From assembly GCA_016722945.1 (NCBI GenBank), contig JAEQMT010000038.1:248001-312000 (forward strand): a stretch of 64,000 nt of DNA, given 5' to 3'. Shown piece by piece: positions 18,967 to 29,450 of the stretch; position 1 is the stretch's first letter, and each line of letters opens with the position of its first letter. The notes beneath the pieces are model-generated. The model was not told the DNA's origin. It ran no database searches and saw nothing but the letters and a program-made list of their open reading frames with translations. A program made the translations under genes and the position numbers. Source of the DNA: Desulfofustis sp. PB-SRB1 (lineage in GTDB: Bacteria > Desulfobacterota > Desulfobulbia > Desulfobulbales > Desulfocapsaceae).

Positions 18967-19527
18967 ATGGCTCAGTTCAATCCCTTCACCGACCGGCTCA
19001 GTCGTGACATCCGCAATACATTGTCCCATACTATCAGCGAAGTGCTCGCCAGCGGGTCGCTTGCCGCCGCCGAACAGGCCGCCTCACCATTTATCCATGG
19101 TGACTTGGCGCCCCACTATCGACGCTACATTCAACATCGCCTGAAGTGTTACCGACAGGCCGCCGACACCCTCGCCGGTAGCCAGGCTTCTGTTGTACGG
19201 CAGGCCGTAGTTTTATGGGATCTGGGCTGCTATTTTGAGGTGCACGAGGTTCTTGAAACGGCCTGGATGACGGCCACGGGCGATGAAAAGCGATTGTTGC
19301 AGGCGCTTATCCGGGCAGCCGGCGTCTATATCAATCTCGAGCTTGGCTATCGTCAGCGAGCCGCCAAGATCGGCGCCAAGGCCATACCGGTGCTCACAGC
19401 ACAGCACAAGCACCTGGCACCGCTGATGAATATTGATGAGCTTATCGGAGCCCTTAAGTCGCTTTCTGAACAACCGCCTCGACTCCGCCTGTCAGAGCCA
19501 GATGAAACGGGCTCACCGCAGAGGTGA
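18967..19527 (+). CDS. DUF309 domain protein
   Basis: A 186-residue soluble helical protein with the DUF309 signature FEVHEVLETAW at about 90-100, in which the conserved His and Glu residues could bind a metal. A second block, LLQALIRAAGVYINLELG, follows as is usual. The family's function is unknown. The stop codon directly abuts the stop of the convergent transketolase gene (19527/19528). The promoter is shared with the MFS gene, but there is no strong evidence of a common role. Confidence 0.83.
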   Translation: MAQFNPFTDRLSRDIRNTLSHTISEVLASGSLAAAEQAASPFIHGDLAPHYRRYIQHRLKCYRQAADTLAGSQASVVRQAVVLWDLGCYFEVHEVLETAWMTATGDEKRLLQALIRAAGVYINLELGYRQRAAKIGAKAIPVLTAQHKHLAPLMNIDELIGALKSLSEQPPRLRLSEPDETGSPQR

Positions 19528-21420
19528 TCACCCGTCAAGCAGTGTCCGCACACGCATGGTGATGGAGTCCGGATCGAGTTCCTGATGGGGTATCTGCTCG
19601 CTGAGGCCGCCGCGTCCCTCCCGGCTCACGCCGATATTATCATAGCGCGGACTATAGCCTGAGCTGAGCAGCCAGCTGCCGAAGCGACTGCCCAATCCGG
19701 TATTCACATTCTGGCTCTCCACCACCAGGACGAATGGGCTGGCGCCTGCCATGGCAACCATCTCCTCATCAACAACATTAAGTGTCGGCTTATTGATCAA
19801 GCCAAGGTCAATGCCTTCCTCACGCAACCGCTCAACCACATCCAGGCAGCGGTAGAGAATCTCACCGTAAGAGACGATATAGCCGGCCGTGCCCGCTCGA
19901 ATTACCTCGTCCTTACCCGGTATAAATTCGTACCCCTCACCGTAGAACCTGCTGCCGTCCTCATTCTCGATGAACGGTGTCGCCGAGCGGGTGGAAAAGA
20001 TGAAACGCAGCCCCGGGTCGCCAAAAATGCGTGGCACCATGGCCGCCAATTGCGAACCATCGGCCGGAAAATAGAGCATGGTGGTGGCATCATCGGCCAG
20101 CCCACCGGCGGCAAAGAAGTTGTTGATACCGAAATGGCAGGTATTATCGGCCATATCATCGACACCGGCATGGGAAAAATGGGCCAGCACAGTGGCATGG
20201 TTGAGCCTCGCCATGCTGATTTCAGACACTACCATTTCAAGAAAGGCGGAAAAGGTGCCGAAAACTCCCTGACGGCCCGGCTCCGAGCCAAAGCCCGCCG
20301 CCACTGAAAAATTATTGCGCTCCATGATCCCGCCCAATACATAGACATCCGGGTGCCGTTTGCGGATATGATGCAGGCCGCAGGAGCCCTCCAGATCTGA
20401 ATCTACCACCAGCACCGAGGCGGCGGGATCAGCCATGGCATCCAGCTGATTGCACACCAGTTTACCGAAATCATCGCGGCACTTGGCGCGTTGTTCGCTG
20501 CTGCCGCGATAACGTATTGCGGCCGTGCCGCCACTGCCCTCCCGCAGCATCGAAACCGCCTCATCGTGTCCCCGGCTGGTCAGATACTCAATGGCAAACT
20601 CCACCGGAATGACGTCGTGTCCCTTGGGCGACCCCTCTATCCCCGGAACTCCGGGCGCCATCTTGCGCCTGTTGACCATTGCCACCGGGCCGGAGGTGGT
20701 GATGGCCCGCTGGATGCGGCCATAGAGTTCATCGAGTTGCTCACCGTCGCCCACATCAACGCTCAGCCCATGCCCGGCCAGGGTCTTGGCAACACTGAAG
20801 CCCGGCAGATACCGGCTGGGGTGGCCGGCAATGGTTACATCGTTATCATCGATCAGCAGCTTCACATTGAGGCCGCGGGCCACCGCGTAACGGGCCGCCT
20901 CGGCATCACCGCCCTCCTGCTGGGAACCGTCGCTGCCAAATAAAAAGAGCACCTTCTCTCGATCCGCTTCGGCCACCCCGTTCACATAACTCCACAGATG
21001 GCCGAGCCGCCCCGAACTGAAAAAGACCCCACCCTGTTCGTCACGCTCGGGATGACCGTACAACCCTTTACCAAACTCCCGATAGTGCAGCAGATCATCG
21101 ATGGGCCGATGGCCGTTCAGGGCCGCCATCAGATACTGAATCGCCACCCGGTGCCCGGCCTCATCGAAATAGACCGGATGTAAATGATCATTACCCTTCA
21201 TGAAGCCATCCACGATGAGCAGCTCAGGCACGATATCGTAGGCGCCGCCGGTGTGGCCGCCCAACCCCTTCACCCGAGCCAGGGCGGTAAAAAAGATAAT
21301 GGAGTCACGGGTAAGAGCGATATTGTCTGCCAGTACCCGGTGCTCTTCAACAGTCAGGGCCTGTTTGGAAATATCAAATGAAAGGGGATGATAGCCGGTT
21401 AAATCGATGGGAAATTTCAT
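19528..21420 (-). CDS. Transketolase-family protein, substrate unknown
   Basis: A thiamine-diphosphate enzyme of 630 residues with both halves of a transketolase. The N-terminal half has GLGGHTGGAYDIVPELL and the cofactor-binding block FGSDGSQQEGGDAEA ending in DDNDVTIAG (about 158-190). The C-terminal half has GIMERNNFSVAAGFGSEPG and FGTFSAFLEM, the pyrimidine-binding region with its conserved Glu. It differs from housekeeping TktA in length and in its N-terminal motif, so it may act on another ketose or on a sulfonated or acidic donor. No pentose pathway neighbour is present. A good GAGGGAG ribosome-binding site precedes the ATG. Confidence 0.82.
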   Translation of the reverse strand: MKFPIDLTGYHPLSFDISKQALTVEEHRVLADNIALTRDSIIFFTALARVKGLGGHTGGAYDIVPELLIVDGFMKGNDHLHPVYFDEAGHRVAIQYLMAALNGHRPIDDLLHYREFGKGLYGHPERDEQGGVFFSSGRLGHLWSYVNGVAEADREKVLFLFGSDGSQQEGGDAEAARYAVARGLNVKLLIDDNDVTIAGHPSRYLPGFSVAKTLAGHGLSVDVGDGEQLDELYGRIQRAITTSGPVAMVNRRKMAPGVPGIEGSPKGHDVIPVEFAIEYLTSRGHDEAVSMLREGSGGTAAIRYRGSSEQRAKCRDDFGKLVCNQLDAMADPAASVLVVDSDLEGSCGLHHIRKRHPDVYVLGGIMERNNFSVAAGFGSEPGRQGVFGTFSAFLEMVVSEISMARLNHATVLAHFSHAGVDDMADNTCHFGINNFFAAGGLADDATTMLYFPADGSQLAAMVPRIFGDPGLRFIFSTRSATPFIENEDGSRFYGEGYEFIPGKDEVIRAGTAGYIVSYGEILYRCLDVVERLREEGIDLGLINKPTLNVVDEEMVAMAGASPFVLVVESQNVNTGLGSRFGSWLLSSGYSPRYDNIGVSREGRGGLSEQIPHQELDPDSITMRVRTLLDG

Positions 21421-21640
21421 ACACTCCCTCTAGGCGATGGTAATTGAAAAATTGAGATCGTCACACCCTTAAAAAACCCGTGGCCACCATATTCCAGAAT
21501 CGGCTCAATGGCCATGCATTTTTCCGCACTCTGATGCTATCAAACGAACATTTCAGAATCAAAAGCAAAAACGGTGACTATCAAAAACCCGAAAAACATC
21601 CAGCCATGAATTGGCGAAAAGATTGTTCTCCCCATCTCCT

Positions 21641-24600
21641 TCAACCATCGCCAAAGCCGCCGCCGCCCGGGGTCTCGATGACAAAAAGGTCGCCCGCCTG
21701 CATGGTGATTTCATCGTTACCATCAAGCTCAACCACCTCACCATTTACGCGGACCACGTAGTTGCGCCCCGATGCCCCCGACCGGCCACCGCCCAAACCA
21801 AAGGGCTGCGTGAGACGCCGTGATGAGAGTATGGTCGCCTCCATCGGCTGCAAAAACCGCATCTCCCGGACCACCCCCTCGCCGCCGCTGAATTTCCCGG
21901 CCCCGCCCGAGCCGGTACGTAACCGAAATGACTCGATACGCACCGGAAAGCGGTGCTCTATTACCTCCGCGTCGGTCATCCGGGTGTTGGTCATATGGCT
22001 GTGGACACCACTCGCACCCGGATGAGCAGGCCCGGCGCCGGTACCGCCGCAGATGGTTTCATAGTTCTGGTAGTACTCGTTGCCAAAAACAAAATTATTC
22101 ATGGTACCCTGGCTTGCCGCCAGTCGCCCCAGTGCCCCATACAGGGTATCACAGACGGCCTGGGAGACTTCGGTGTTACCGGCGATCACCGCGGCCGGAT
22201 AGCGGGGATTGAGTATGGTACCTTCGGGTACGTGCACCTTAAGCGGCTTGAGGCACCCTTCGTTGAGGGGGATATCATCATCGACCAGGGTGCGAAACAC
22301 GTAGAGCACCGCCGCCCGGCACACCGCGACAGGGGCGTTGAAATTACCACCATCCTGCGGCGAGGTGCCGGAAAAATCGAGCAGCGCTTCACGCTTGATT
22401 TTATCCACCGTGATTCGCACCCGAATCTGTTTGCCATTGTCCAGTTCGTTACAAAACTCACCATCGTGCAGCACATCCAGCACCCGCCGTACCGATTCCT
22501 CGCCATTGTCCTGCACGTGCTCCATATACGCGTGCACGGTGGCAAGGCCAAACTGGGCAACCATCTTGCGCAGTTCATGGGCGCCGGTCTCGTTGGCGGC
22601 GATCTGGGCGGTCAGATCGGCCAGGTTCTGCTCGATATTTCTGCACGGAAACGGCCCCGAGCTCAGCAGCGCACGCACCTCGGCCTCACGCAAACGACCA
22701 TGTTCAACCAGTAAAAAGTTGTCAATCAGTACTCCCTCTTCCTCGATATGAGTGGAGTCCGGGGGGCAGGAGCCGGGCGTGCGGCCGCCGATATCGGCAT
22801 GATGGCCACGAGAACCCAGGTAAAAAATAATATCCTCGCCATGCTCATCAAATACCGGGGTCACCACCGTCACGTCGGGTAGATGGGTGCCCCGTTGTAG
22901 GGGGCGTTGAGCATGTACACCGAACCGGGCCGTATCCGGCCCTCGTTTTCACGAATGATGGTTCTCACCGACTCACTCATGGATCCCAGATGCACCGGCA
23001 CATGCGGGGCGTTGGCCACCAGATCGCCATGGCTGTTGAACAGAGCGCAGGAGAAATCAAGTCGTTCCTTGATATTTACCGAATAGGCGGTGTTGGCCAG
23101 ACTCACCCCCATCTGTTCGGCAATCGACATAAAGAGATTGTTGAACACTTCGAGCATCACCGGATCAACCGTCGTCCCGATTGCCTCGGTATAGGCTCTG
23201 GGCTGGTGCCTGGTGAGCAGAATATGGCCGGCCTGGTGCCGTAACGCCTGCCAGCCGGGCTCCACCACGATGGTGCCGATAGTATCGAGAATCACCGCCG
23301 GGCCCACCACTGGATGATCGATGGTGAGATCATGGCAGTGGAAGAAGGGAGTTGCGTTAAAAGCACCTGCCATATACACCTGGCGGTAGGCAATCGGGGT
23401 CGCAGGCGACAGCACCGGTGTCGTGACCGCTGACTTTTCGGCGATCACCTCACTGGTACCGATCGCTTCGATTGAGACCGATTCAATCACCAGGGAACGT
23501 TCCGGAGCAATAAAGCCAAACCGTTGCCGGTGAAGTATTTCAAATTCCTCCCGCATCGCGGCACCATCCGCCCACTCGACCGGCAACGCGGTATCGGTTC
23601 CGCTATAGCGAAGATGGACGGTGCGAACAACCTTCACCTCGTCTGCCGCTATCCCCTGCTCAGCCACCTCGGCCTGTGCCTGCCGCTCCACCGTCAGACA
23701 CCGATCGGCTGCTGCCGCCAAGGATTCGTCGTCAAGATCGGTTTCCACCTGAAACTGGCGCATGGCGCTCACATCAGCCAGCCCGATGCCATAGGCGGAG
23801 AGCACCCCGGCCAGAGGGTGAATCAATATCGTCTGCATGCCCAGGGCATCGGCAACCAGACAGGCATGCTGGCCGCCTGCCCCGCCAAAACAGTTCAGTG
23901 TATAGGCGGTAACGTCATGGCCGCGCTGAACGGATATTTTCTTAATGGCATGGGCCATCTTCTCTACGGCAATTCTGAGAAATCCCTCCGCCACCATCTC
24001 CACGGTCGGCTCAGAGGCAACAGCAGCGCCGATCTCCGCGGCAAGATCGGCAAAGGCATCGGCAACAGCCGGATAATCCAGGGGCTGATCGCCACCAAGG
24101 CCGAAAATGTGCGGGAAAAATTCGGGTTGGATCTTTCCCAGCATGACATTGCAGTCCGTAACGGTGAGCGGGCCGCCGCGCCGATAGCAGAGCGGCCCCG
24201 GATTGGCCCCGGCCGAACCGGGGCCGACCCGGAAGCGGGCTCCATCAAATTGGACAATGGAACCGCCGCCCGCCGCCACCGTATGAATACGCATCATGGG
24301 GGCACGCATGCGGACCCCGGCTACCTGGGTCTCGAAGCTGCGCTCGTAGGTACCGTCATAATGTGCTACGTCGGTGGAGGTACCGCCCATATCAAAGCCG
24401 ATCAGTCGGTTAAATCCGGCCGCCTCACCCGTTTTCACCATGCCCACCACGCCGCCGGCCGGTCCTGATAAGATGGCATCTTTGCCCTGAAAACGGCCGG
24501 CATCGGTAAGTCCGCCGCTCGATTGCATGAACATCAGCCGGGGGCCTGTTCCGGCGCCGCTGCCCAGCCGAGCCGCCACCCGCTCCACATAGCGGCGCAA

Positions 24601-25254
24601 GATGGGCGAAAGATAGGCGTCCACCACGGTGGTGTCGCCCCGCCCCACCAGCTTCATGAGAGGGCTGACCACATGACTCATGGAGATCTGGGTAAAACCG
24701 ATCCGCCGGGCAATATCGGCCACCCGCTTCTCATGTTCCGGGTAGCGATAGCCGTGCATGAAGACGATGGCCAGTCCGCGAATACCACGGGCAAAATGGT
24801 ATTCAAGATCACGCCGGACGCCCGCTTCCTCAAGCGGGGTGATAATTTCACCGTCGGCGCTGAGCCGCTCATCCACCTCGACCACCGCCTCATGCAGCAG
24901 CTCGGGTAATTCGATGTGCAGCTTGAATAGATCCGGCCGATTCTGATAACCGATCCGCAATGCATCGCCGAACCCTTTGGTTATCGCCAGCAGGGTGCGG
25001 TCACCGGAACGTTCAAGAAGAGCATTGGTGGCTACCGTGGTGCCCATTTTGATCTGATCTATCGGCACCTTTTCCAGTAGGGTAGCCTCATCAAGCCCCA
25101 TGATTTCCCGGATGCCCTGGAGGGCGGCATCATCGTATCGCTCCGGATTCTCGGAAAGCAGCTTGTGACTGACAATCACGCCATCCGGGCGCCGGCCCAC
25201 CACATCGGTAAAGGTGCCGCCGCGATCAATCCATATATTCCACAATGTTGTCAT
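21641..25254 (-). CDS. Fused hydantoinase A/B (5-oxoprolinase-type), apparent frameshift
   Basis: ATP-dependent amidohydrolase of the hydantoinase/5-oxoprolinase family. The first part has the HyuA start [27 protein letters not shown] and GGAGGQHA. HyuB begins inside the same frame with [20 protein letters not shown] and runs to LNAPYNG, after which the frame breaks. In the next frame the text resumes at DVTVVTPVF, then [20 protein letters not shown], and ends near [11 protein letters not shown]. The break is at four C (22890-22893, four G in the coding sense); one more base would give [14 protein letters not shown] and a single 1204-residue protein, the size of 5-oxoprolinase. I start at 25254, where the family N-terminus lies. 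It is divergent from a TRAP transporter that may bring its substrate. Confidence 0.85.
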
Positions 25255-25413
25255 AGTCTGGTTATAACTTTTTTCTGGTAAAGCGTCAGAGACGAAATTA
25301 GTATATAGTTTTGTACCGAGTGAAACGAAACCCAAGGTTTATTCGGTATGTTGCTACGCTTTTTTGTAGTGCTTTTCAAGCTGTTTTTCCCCTTTGGACG
25401 ATGAGGAGGTATC

Positions 25414-26394
25414 ATGAAACGAGTATTTGGTTGTATCGCCGCATCCATTGCAATCATGCTGGCCGCATCACCCGCCGTCACCGCCGATACGATTAATTGG
25501 GATATGCCCACCCCCTATCCCGACAAGACCTTTCACACGGTAAACATCGCCCAGTTTGCCGAGGATGTGGAAGAAGCCACTGGCGGCAGACTGAAAATCA
25601 CCATCCATTCGGCAGGATCGCTGTTCAAGCATCCGGAGATCAAGAATGCCGTCCGGGGCGGCCAGGTGCCTATCGGTGAATTTTTCCTCTCCCTGATCTC
25701 AAACGAGAACGCCGTATTCGGGGCCGACTCCCAGCCCTTTCTGGCCACTAACTACGAAGAGGCCATGAAGCTCTGGAAAGCGCAGAAACCAATCGTCACC
25801 GCCCTGCTTGAGCAGCAGAATCTGATGCCCCTGTTTTCGGTGCCATGGCCGCCCCAGGGACTCTATACCAAAAAGCCCATTGCCTACGCCGGCGATCTCA
25901 GCGGTATCAAGTTTCGGGCCTATAACGCCACACTGGAAAAATTCGCGGACGCCGTCGGCGCCGCCCCCACTCAGGTGGAGGTGCCCGATATCCCGCAGGC
26001 ATTTGCCACCGGCCGGGTGGAGGCGATGATTACCTCGCCGTCCACCGGAGCCAACTCCAAGGCCTGGGATTTCGTCGATTATTTTACCGATATCCAGGCC
26101 TGGGTGCCGAAAAATATTGTCGTGGTCAACCGCAAGGCCTTCGCCGCGCTGCCCGATGAGGTTCAGGAAGCGGTGCTTGCCGCCGCCGCTGCCGCCGAAG
26201 AACGGGGCTGGCAGATGAGCCGCGAGGAGACCGCCGCCAAGATCGCCATCCTCGAGGATAACGGGATGGTCATCGCCACACCCAGCGACCAGCTTATGGC
26301 CGAACTCAAGGAGATCGGCGCCGGTATGCTGGAAGAGTGGAAAGAAGACGCCGGTGAACACGGCGCCACCCTGCTCAATACCTTTGCCAACTAG
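25414..26394 (+). CDS. dctP: TRAP transporter substrate-binding protein (DctP family)
   Basis: Periplasmic binding protein that captures a carboxylate-bearing solute for a TRAP transporter. The 326-residue protein has a signal peptide (about 1-24), then the family features: LKITIHSAGSLFKH near 50-63, DLSGIKFRAYN near 157-167 with the conserved Arg that binds the carboxylate, and AFATGRVEAMITSPSTGA near 192-208. The ATG is preceded by GGAGG at good spacing. It begins a dctP-dctQ-dctM unit and shares a 159-base divergent promoter region with hyuAB. A cyclic amide or 5-oxoproline-like ligand would fit that neighbour. The ligand is an inference. Confidence 0.92.
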   Translation: MKRVFGCIAASIAIMLAASPAVTADTINWDMPTPYPDKTFHTVNIAQFAEDVEEATGGRLKITIHSAGSLFKHPEIKNAVRGGQVPIGEFFLSLISNENAVFGADSQPFLATNYEEAMKLWKAQKPIVTALLEQQNLMPLFSVPWPPQGLYTKKPIAYAGDLSGIKFRAYNATLEKFADAVGAAPTQVEVPDIPQAFATGRVEAMITSPSTGANSKAWDFVDYFTDIQAWVPKNIVVVNRKAFAALPDEVQEAVLAAAAAAEERGWQMSREETAAKIAILEDNGMVIATPSDQLMAELKEIGAGMLEEWKEDAGEHGATLLNTFAN

Positions 26395-26429
26395 GGAGCA
26401 ATTGCTTAACCAAACCGGCTGCCGCGGAG

Positions 26430-27002
26430 ATGCTCGTTGTGCGGCGTATTCTTGACACGATCTATCTGGCAAGCGGCTGGCTGGCGGCACTTTGCATTGG
26501 GCTGATCTGCGCCCTGGTGGTGGCGCAGGTCGGCCTCAACTCCTTAGACCGGATCAGCAGTCTGATTACCGGTCGGGCAATCGGTCTGACCATTCCCTCC
26601 TACGCCGATTTTACCGGCTTTTTCCTGGCCGCCGCCTCATTTCTCGCCCTCGCCTACACGCTGCGCCAGGGCGGACATATCCGGGTTACGCTGCTCGTTT
26701 CCCATCTCCCCCGGCGTGTGGCCCTGGTATTTGAGTGGTTCTGCCTGCTGACGGCAGCAGCCATTGCCTGCTATTTCAGCTACTATACCTTACTGCTCTG
26801 CCTCGAATCATATCGTTATCAGGATCTCTCGCCGGGGATGATCGCGGTACCCTTGTGGATTCCCCAATCCGCCATGCTGGCGGGGCTCATCATTGTCTCC
26901 ATCGCCCTGATCGACGAGTTGATCTGGGTAATACGGGGCAACCGGCCACACTACTGGGACGAGAGCCGGACCGACCATACCAGCGGGGAGGACAATGTCT
27001 GA
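26430..27002 (+). CDS. dctQ: TRAP transporter small permease (DctQ family)
   Basis: A 190-residue inner-membrane protein with four hydrophobic segments, the normal topology for the small TRAP subunit. The central segment LALAYTLRQGGHIRVTLLV contains the conserved R-x-G-x-H-I-R-V pattern. It follows dctP by 35 bases and overlaps the start of dctM by 8 bases, which suggests coupled translation. It should bridge the large subunit and the binding protein. The C-terminal tail after the last helix is long and charged. Confidence 0.9.
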   Translation: MLVVRRILDTIYLASGWLAALCIGLICALVVAQVGLNSLDRISSLITGRAIGLTIPSYADFTGFFLAAASFLALAYTLRQGGHIRVTLLVSHLPRRVALVFEWFCLLTAAAIACYFSYYTLLLCLESYRYQDLSPGMIAVPLWIPQSAMLAGLIIVSIALIDELIWVIRGNRPHYWDESRTDHTSGEDNV

Positions 27003-28296
27003 GCTGGCCATGACCGCGCTGCTGCTGGTGGCCCTGCTTGCTCTGTTGGCAGGCGGGCTGTGGGTGGCCTTTTCCCTGCTGGCGGTGGGGATGGCGGGTA
27101 TCTTTTTTTTCTCGTCGGCGCCCCTTGGCAGTGTGATGGCAACCACCATCTGGGGGGCAAGCAACAGCTGGGCCCTGGCCGCCTTGCCGCTGTTTATCTG
27201 GATGGGGGAGATTTTATTTCGCTCCCGTCTCTCCGAGGATATGTTCACCGGGCTCTCACCGTGGCTCAGCCATCTGCCGGGCCGGCTGCTGCACGTCAAT
27301 GTCTTTGGTTGTGCCATCTTTGCCGCCGTCTCCGGCTCCTCGGCGGCCACCGCCGCCACCATCGGCAAGATTTCGATGCCTGAGCTCTCCCGTCGCTCCT
27401 ACCCAACCACAATGATGGTCGGCACCCTGGCCGGATCAGCCACCCTGGGGCTGCTGATTCCCCCCTCGATCATCCTCATTGTCTACGGGGTTGCCACCGA
27501 ACAATCAATTGCCCGGCTGTTTATCGCCGGTATTCTGCCCGGCCTGCTGCTGGTCGGCCTGTTTATGGGCTACGTGATAATCTGGTCGCTGCTGCACAAG
27601 GCGGCAATTCCAGCCGACCATGAAACCACCAGTTTCGCCCAAAAAATAAAGCGATCTCGGCGACTGATACCCATTGTTCTGCTTATTCTGGGGGTAATCG
27701 GCTCCATCTACGCGGGCATTGCATCACCCACCGATGCCGCCGCCGTGGGGGTCCTGCTCGCCCTACTCCTGTCATGGAGCAGCGGCACCCTGACCCGTAC
27801 GAGTTTTCTGGACGGGCTGCGTGGCGCCACCATCACCTCATGCATGATTGCCTTTATCCTGGCCGGTGCCGCCTTTCTCACCGTGGCCATGGGATTTACC
27901 GGCATCCCGCGTTTGCTGGCAACCTGGATCGCCACGCTCAATCTCTCGCCTCACGCGCTGCTGGCGGTGCTCAGCGTCTTTTTCATCGTGCTTGGCTGCT
28001 TTCTCGACGGCATTTCAGTGGTGGTGCTGACCACCTCGGTGATCATGCCCATGGTGGAGCAAGCCGGTATCGACCCGCTCTGGTTCGGCATCTTTATTGT
28101 ACTGGTGGTGGAAATGGCGCAGATCACCCCGCCGGTGGGATTTAACCTCTTTGTCATCCAGGGCCAGACCGGCATCAATATTTTGCGGGTGGCCGCCGCC
28201 GCCATCCCGTTTTTCCTGCTGCTGCTGGTTGCCTTGCTGCTGATCACCATGTTCCCCACTATTGTGACCATCTTGCCCGACATGATGAAGGGGTAG
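26995..28296 (+). CDS. dctM: TRAP transporter large permease (DctM family)
   Basis: Sodium- or proton-coupled translocation subunit, 433 residues with about 12-13 hydrophobic segments. Family motifs include VSGSSAATAATIGKISMPEL near 111-130 and IPPSIILIVYG near 158-168, with DGISVVVLTTSVIMPM near 338-353 and the typical end block EMAQITPPVGFNLFVIQG. It completes the first of two TRAP systems in this window. The glycosyltransferase gene follows only 25 bases later on the same strand, but a functional link to it is not evident. Confidence 0.93.
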   Translation: MSELAMTALLLVALLALLAGGLWVAFSLLAVGMAGIFFFSSAPLGSVMATTIWGASNSWALAALPLFIWMGEILFRSRLSEDMFTGLSPWLSHLPGRLLHVNVFGCAIFAAVSGSSAATAATIGKISMPELSRRSYPTTMMVGTLAGSATLGLLIPPSIILIVYGVATEQSIARLFIAGILPGLLLVGLFMGYVIIWSLLHKAAIPADHETTSFAQKIKRSRRLIPIVLLILGVIGSIYAGIASPTDAAAVGVLLALLLSWSSGTLTRTSFLDGLRGATITSCMIAFILAGAAFLTVAMGFTGIPRLLATWIATLNLSPHALLAVLSVFFIVLGCFLDGISVVVLTTSVIMPMVEQAGIDPLWFGIFIVLVVEMAQITPPVGFNLFVIQGQTGINILRVAAAAIPFFLLLLVALLLITMFPTIVTILPDMMKG

Positions 28297-28321
28297 GGAA
28301 CCTCATGCTCCTCAAAACAAG

Positions 28322-29284
28322 ATGAAGATCGTTTTCATTGTCCACCAGGGATTCGATTATCTGCAGGATTTGAGTTACAGCGGGCTGAAAAAGATTCTTG
28401 GCACAAACATTACAGAATACCCATGGCGCCCGCCTTATCATCTGCCACTCAAACGCTACCCAAAAAATCTCGGCTTTTCATGGACGCCGCCGCACCCCCG
28501 GGTACGCCTCAAAGATGCCGATGTCGTGATAGTTGGGGCCGCCAAGCCCGATGCCTTTCACACCTATCTGCGCATCGCCGCACACATCCCGGCACAAGCG
28601 AAGGCAGTCTTTATCGACGGTGGCGACCGTGCTGAGATCGGCGGCGATCTGGTGCGGCTGGGAGCGGGAGAGCTGTATCACAAAGCGATGGCGATACGGC
28701 CCTTTGATTACGTGTTCAAGCGCGAATATCTACGCGAGCATGACCATGGTGCGAAGGTATTTCCACTTCCCTTCAGCTTCAATTTTACCCGTCTACCCCG
28801 ACGGGTGGCCGCCGAAAAGCGATATGATGTCGCATTCTGGGCCTCCAACAATGTCCCCATCCGTGATCAGGTGCTTCGCTTGATCGTCGATAAATATGAT
28901 TGCGCCCAAAACGGTACTACCCTGCACCAGACATTTGACCCCATCAAACGAAAAGGGGTGAATTATCTCAAGGAGTTACAGCGGTGCCGGATTGTCCTCA
29001 ACTTCCGCGGGGGCGGCTGGGACACCATGCGCTACTGGGAAACTATGGCGATGGGCTCGTTCATAATCAGCGGTGAGCCGCGGATTCGTATTCCGCACCA
29101 GCCGATCCATGAAAAGCACCTGATCTATTGCGCTGACAATCTGGAAGATCTCAATGAACGCATTCAGTATTATCTTACCCATGAACATCAAAGAGAGCGT
29201 ATCGCCGCCCGCGGAAGCCGGTTCATCAGAGCATTTCACAGTGATGAACAACGAGCCCGCTTCATTGTAACCACAATCGGCTAG
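28322..29284 (+). CDS. Glycosyltransferase, CgeB/family 1-like
   Basis: A 320-residue cytoplasmic protein. The C-terminal third has WETMAMGSFIISGEPR and a following block with HEKHLIYCADNLEDLNERIQYYL, which resembles the CgeB/YkvP-type glycosyltransferase domain, where a conserved Glu precedes a nucleotide-sugar site. The N-terminal domain starts with MKIVFIVHQGFDYL, a Rossmann-like strand. The acceptor is unknown. The stop codon TAG at 29282 also begins a palindromic repeat element. The gene is probably read through from the TRAP operon, although the two have no clear shared role. Confidence 0.68.
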   Translation: MKIVFIVHQGFDYLQDLSYSGLKKILGTNITEYPWRPPYHLPLKRYPKNLGFSWTPPHPRVRLKDADVVIVGAAKPDAFHTYLRIAAHIPAQAKAVFIDGGDRAEIGGDLVRLGAGELYHKAMAIRPFDYVFKREYLREHDHGAKVFPLPFSFNFTRLPRRVAAEKRYDVAFWASNNVPIRDQVLRLIVDKYDCAQNGTTLHQTFDPIKRKGVNYLKELQRCRIVLNFRGGGWDTMRYWETMAMGSFIISGEPRIRIPHQPIHEKHLIYCADNLEDLNERIQYYLTHEHQRERIAARGSRFIRAFHSDEQRARFIVTTIG

Positions 29285-29450
29285 TACCATGTAAAGTTTA
29301 AAATGTCGCATTCTAGCGCCGCTATTTTTGTTTTAGGCGCGGATAGCACGATTGAAGGAGCATAGCAGCGCTATGTGAGTGAAAGAGTAACGAAGCATAA
29401 AGCACAAAAGAGCAAGCTATAGGCGATATTTAAAGCATTACAGGGTACTA
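29282..29450. repeat. Palindromic repeat element with ~28-bp inverted ends
   Basis: The 169-bp segment starts TAGTACCATGTAAAG and ends with the near reverse complement CATTACAGGGTACTA, and the inner part TTTAAAATGTCGC pairs with GCGATATTTAAA. About 24 of 28 positions match. The middle includes the G+C-rich GCGCCGCTA stretch and TAGCAGCGCTATG, itself palindromic. It overlaps the glycosyltransferase stop codon, so the termini supply or preserve the stop. No coding frame is evident. I did not find a second copy in this window. Confidence 0.72.

Noticed and set aside
22870-22873. HyuB as a separate gene with its own start near 22873.
   Set aside because: HyuB homology begins inside the upstream frame ([10 protein letters not shown]) and continues across the break, so it is one fused gene with a one-base shift.
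23524-24468. A plus-strand frame (314 codons) opposite hyuA.
   Set aside because: Antisense shadow; His- and Gly-rich without domain structure.
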